Assembly (NCBI GenBank): GCA_964587815.1
Contig: CAZPMH010000009.1
Location: 24,434-88,433, forward strand
DNA from: UBA1672 sp964587815
GTDB taxonomy: Bacteria; Pseudomonadota; Alphaproteobacteria; Micavibrionales; Micavibrionaceae
Reading direction: 5' to 3'
Length of the DNA stretch: 64,000 bases
Positions 62,601 through 64,000 of this stretch are shown one piece after another (position 1 is the stretch's first letter; every line of letters starts with the position of its first letter). Both the position numbers and the translations under genes were made by a program. Under the pieces are notes generated by a model. That model did no database searches and was not told the origin of the DNA. It worked only from the letters and a program-made list of their open reading frames with translations.

Positions 62601-64000
62601 AAGTCTCTCCGGGCGTTTATGAGATCGTTCTAGAGCCAGGCGTTGATTTTGACGGTTCATTTACGTTGACGCCACCAGCGGACAGCGATGTTGATTTGAA
62701 CGGTTTGACGATCAGCGCAACATCGACAGAGGTGGGCACAGAAAGCAGCGCGACTGTCTCACAAGACATTGATGTTGTGGTTGACGCGGTTGCGGATGCG
62801 CCGAGCCTTGATGCTGATGATGCATCAGGTGAAGAAGGGGAGACTATTCCTCTTGTCATTAACACTGCGGTTACAGATACTGACGGCTCTGAAGTTATTG
62901 ATGTTATCAAAATCGGTAACTTGCCTGAGGGCGCAACATTAACAGCGGGTGCATTTGATGAAGATGCCGGCGTTTGGTTGCTTGATCCTTCTGATCTCGA
63001 CGGTTTGGGCATTGTCATCCCTGATGGTGTGACAGGTACTTTTGAATTGACGATTGAATCTGTTTCTGTGGAAGAGAATCTATCAGGTGGCGAAGAGAAC
63101 TTGGAAAACAATCAAGCCAGCAGCTTTGCGACATTAACGCTTAATGTTGCTGCTGATGAGGTGCCGATTGTTGATAATGACGAGGTCACAATTGATGAGA
63201 CTGACTTGTCTTCTGATCCTGTTGTTAGTGGTCAGATTGACGTTGATTTTGGTAGCGATGTGGAGGGCGACGTTTCCGGTAACGGCAGTTTCTTCATCGG
63301 CGACATCACATCAGGCGGCCTTCCTGTTTCTGTCAGTTACGATGCAGAGACTGACACATATACAGGGTTTGCGGGCGGCGAAGACGGTGATGTCATCTTT
63401 ACGCTTGTAATTAACAGTGACGGTTCTTACGACTTCACCCTATCAGGAACGCTTGATCACCCTGACGCAACAGATCCGAACGACTCACTGCCACTCGAAT
63501 TCGGTGTGACGGCAACGGATAGCGAGGGTGATGAAGTCGATGCCGTTATTACTGTTAACGTTCTGGACGACGCTCCAAGTACGGTTGATCCAGTGTTCTC
63601 TAAGGTAGATGAGCAGAAGCTTGAGAACGGTCCGATTGAGTTTACGCGCTCGATTGAGTTTGACTTTGGTGAAGATGGCGGCGGCATGGCGATGGCGAAC
63701 GGCCAGTTCATGGCGAAGCTGACTGAGGACAGTGACGGAACAGATCAGCTGACCTCTAACGGCGTTGATGTTGATGTTGATGTTGTTGACGGTGTTTATG
63801 TCGGTACGGCCGGCGAGACAGTCGTGTTCACCTTGAGCATTGAAGCGGACGGGACCTATACCTATACGCAGTTTGCGCCGGTTGACCACCCTGATGCGGG
63901 AACGGATGTGATCTGGACACGCTTTGGTGTGAAGGTTGTTGATGCGGATGGCGATATCTCTGAGACATTTATCGGTCTGGACATCTTTGATGATGTTCCT
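59657..64000 (+). CDS. Giant repetitive adhesin-like protein, 5' part (3' end outside window)
   Basis: The frame is open from ATG 59657 (AGGAGAG ahead) to the window edge: 1448 codons with no stop. The first 130 residues are an N-terminal module without signal peptide, as in type I-secreted LapA/BapA-like adhesins that stay anchored in the exporter. The rest is made of bacterial Ig/cadherin-like units of about 120-130 residues with recurring FTPPADSDVD, ISGVPEGFTLSAGTE, TDTDGSE and VDGVADEPDV. Near the edge the units change (VLDDAPSTV, LDIFDDVP) to the T1SS-143 repeat type. The protein is very acidic and nearly Cys-free, as expected for a long calcium-stiffened surface rod. Exporter genes may lie beyond the window. 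Confidence 0.85.
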   Translation, partial: MANPRKGVSEKAVKGEGKELDDAICEVELRAVVENVSLAELADELKLTLPEGGLDLGLAQSEIDGLNGEEYAQLDVTSDGSGEEPGVAERAEELLEVIIDEAAEAAKVEPQAGGDSSPNSGAQGSAPDSAGGYGIQSDVNPADFVSAVDVGPLGETELVYGVQTDDDELFFRDFNDEEGGVEVPPLDPIIEIGDFQVLEDGSVTAVGFADRSEEGTELTVVISGIPEGWDVTNGAFDGEGNSIGEGVFDPEAGTWTFVVGEGSFTGGPIFTPPADSDVDALDLFFTATEFNPETGASGETAQSFDIIVDGVADEPDVVAEDVSGDEGASLEVDIAAQTGEEINGTTDGSEVITGYQISGVPEGFTLSAGTEISPGTYELTPEEIEGLTITPDDPNFSGSISLTTTVFTTDVPTDAGFDSTNNDAQASDPFTLTWAGVADEPELDVSDAIVSEDSSVEIPVSASLTDTDGSEFLTITIDGVPEGWGFDADGAVEVSPGVYEIVLEPGVDFDGSFTLTPPADSDVDLNGLTISATSTEVGTESSATVSQDIDVVVDAVADDADVDAEDATGLQDTPLAIDVEGFAGDTDGSETVTEFQISGVPEGFTLSAGTEVEPGVYVLTPEELEGLTITPPEGFVGSVDLTATVFTSENPVDGEENTEDNTASDSEVFTVTWQPIAVPPEVTVNAGADEAFVDEDGSVEVPLVATLNGAGEEVLAVVVSGIDPSWGVDAPIGEFDTEAGTYTVTLEPGQSLDTVLTFTPPADSDVDLTGLSVVATAVDTITETSASSEPVGFDIIVDAIADEPDVVADDVSGDEGASLEVDIAAQTGEEVNGTTDGSEVITGYQISGVPEGFTLSAGTEISPGTYELTPEEIAGLTITPNDPNFSGSISLTTTVFTEETVTDGESDTSDNTAEASDPFTLTWAGVADEPELEVSDAIVSEDSSVEIPVSASLTDTDGSEFLTITIDGVPEGWGFDADGAVEVSPGVYEIVLEPGVDFDGSFTLTPPADSDVDLNGLTISATSTEVGTESSATVSQDIDVVVDAVADAPSLDADDASGEEGETIPLVINTAVTDTDGSEVIDVIKIGNLPEGATLTAGAFDEDAGVWLLDPSDLDGLGIVIPDGVTGTFELTIESVSVEENLSGGEENLENNQASSFATLTLNVAADEVPIVDNDEVTIDETDLSSDPVVSGQIDVDFGSDVEGDVSGNGSFFIGDITSGGLPVSVSYDAETDTYTGFAGGEDGDVIFTLVINSDGSYDFTLSGTLDHPDATDPNDSLPLEFGVTATDSEGDEVDAVITVNVLDDAPSTVDPVFSKVDEQKLENGPIEFTRSIEFDFGEDGGGMAMANGQFMAKLTEDSDGTDQLTSNGVDVDVDVVDGVYVGTAGETVVFTLSIEADGTYTYTQFAPVDHPDAGTDVIWTRFGVKVVDADGDISETFIGLDIFDDVP
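60591..61331 (+). repeat. Adhesin super-repeat, copy 1
   Basis: A 741-bp stretch that recurs at an exact offset of 1467 bases (489 codons). Bases 61010-61331 are identical to 62477-62798, a run of 322 bp. The part before that is very similar, with one divergent patch around the TDVPTDAGFDS region. Confidence 0.9.
62058..62798 (+). repeat. Adhesin super-repeat, copy 2
   Basis: Second copy of the 60591-61331 segment. The perfect 322-bp block (62477-62798) indicates recent duplication or gene conversion, and makes the locus prone to length change and to assembly error. Confidence 0.9.

Noticed and set aside
60591..62798. Repeat array considered as CRISPR or mobile repeats
   Set aside because: The repeats are hundreds of bases long, in frame and protein-coding, without short spacers.
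60133..63889. Several Ser/Val-rich open frames on the minus strand inside the adhesin
   Set aside because: They are repeats of each other because they mirror the adhesin repeats; the plus frame is open throughout and has recognisable units.

Overview
The window looks like a piece of an alphaproteobacterial chromosome of moderate GC. The pointers are the addA-trxA neighbourhood, an NDUFA9-type NAD-binding protein, a surA-rsmA pair, an OmpR-type two-component pair, and a ROSE-like RNA thermometer in front of an Hsp20 gene. The lineage cannot be fixed from sequence reading alone. A Rhodospirillales- or Micavibrionales-like organism would fit, but that is a guess. Coding density is high, and no transposase, integrase, CRISPR array or rRNA operon was seen.

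Layout. 1-8753 is mostly housekeeping: the 3' end of addA, trxA, a D,D-carboxypeptidase, panD, a HIT protein, a GNAT/nitrilase fusion and comM. An AT-rich two-gene patch (6189-7243) is wedged between the last two. 8823-11048 holds two tandem paralogues of unknown function, followed by a diguanylate cyclase. 12253-23840 returns to core functions: UvrD-type helicase, DUF1223 protein, NDUFA9-like protein, SurA, RsmA, Gmk, two glycosyltransferases, an ArsR-type regulator, an SDR and a hydrolase. A tRNA-Ser(GGA) at 23997-24087 is followed by an accessory block (24326-28976). That block holds an HExxH metalloprotease-like protein, a DUF1287 protein, an NfeD-like fragment, and a 902-residue protein that appears to join a zeta-toxin-like kinase to a phosphoribosyltransferase-like domain. 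A 56-residue acidic partner gene lies directly downstream of the large one.

30179-38497 is a nine-gene co-directional operon. It combines a substrate-binding/OmpA fusion, a membrane-anchored vWA protein, an OmpA-like protein, an unknown protein, an XpaC-like protein, TelA, and a complete taurine/nitrate-type ABC importer. Its make-up suggests one envelope-anchored stress or uptake machine. 38502-43600 (minus strand) is a lipid-modification operon (FAD oxidoreductase, DUF1365, Cfa-type methyltransferase, chalcone-isomerase-like, DUF3833, SDR), with a response regulator/histidine kinase pair upstream.

45928-59291 holds Hsp20, an AsmA-like protein, DUF898 and M48 membrane proteins, an RTX protein, an RsmC-like methyltransferase, a single-ring ClpA-like ATPase, and the serine pathway genes serB, serC and serA with a DUF481 outer-membrane protein among them. 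From 59657 to the window edge runs the 5' part of a giant repetitive adhesin-like gene. It contains two 489-codon-spaced segments that share a perfect 322-bp block.
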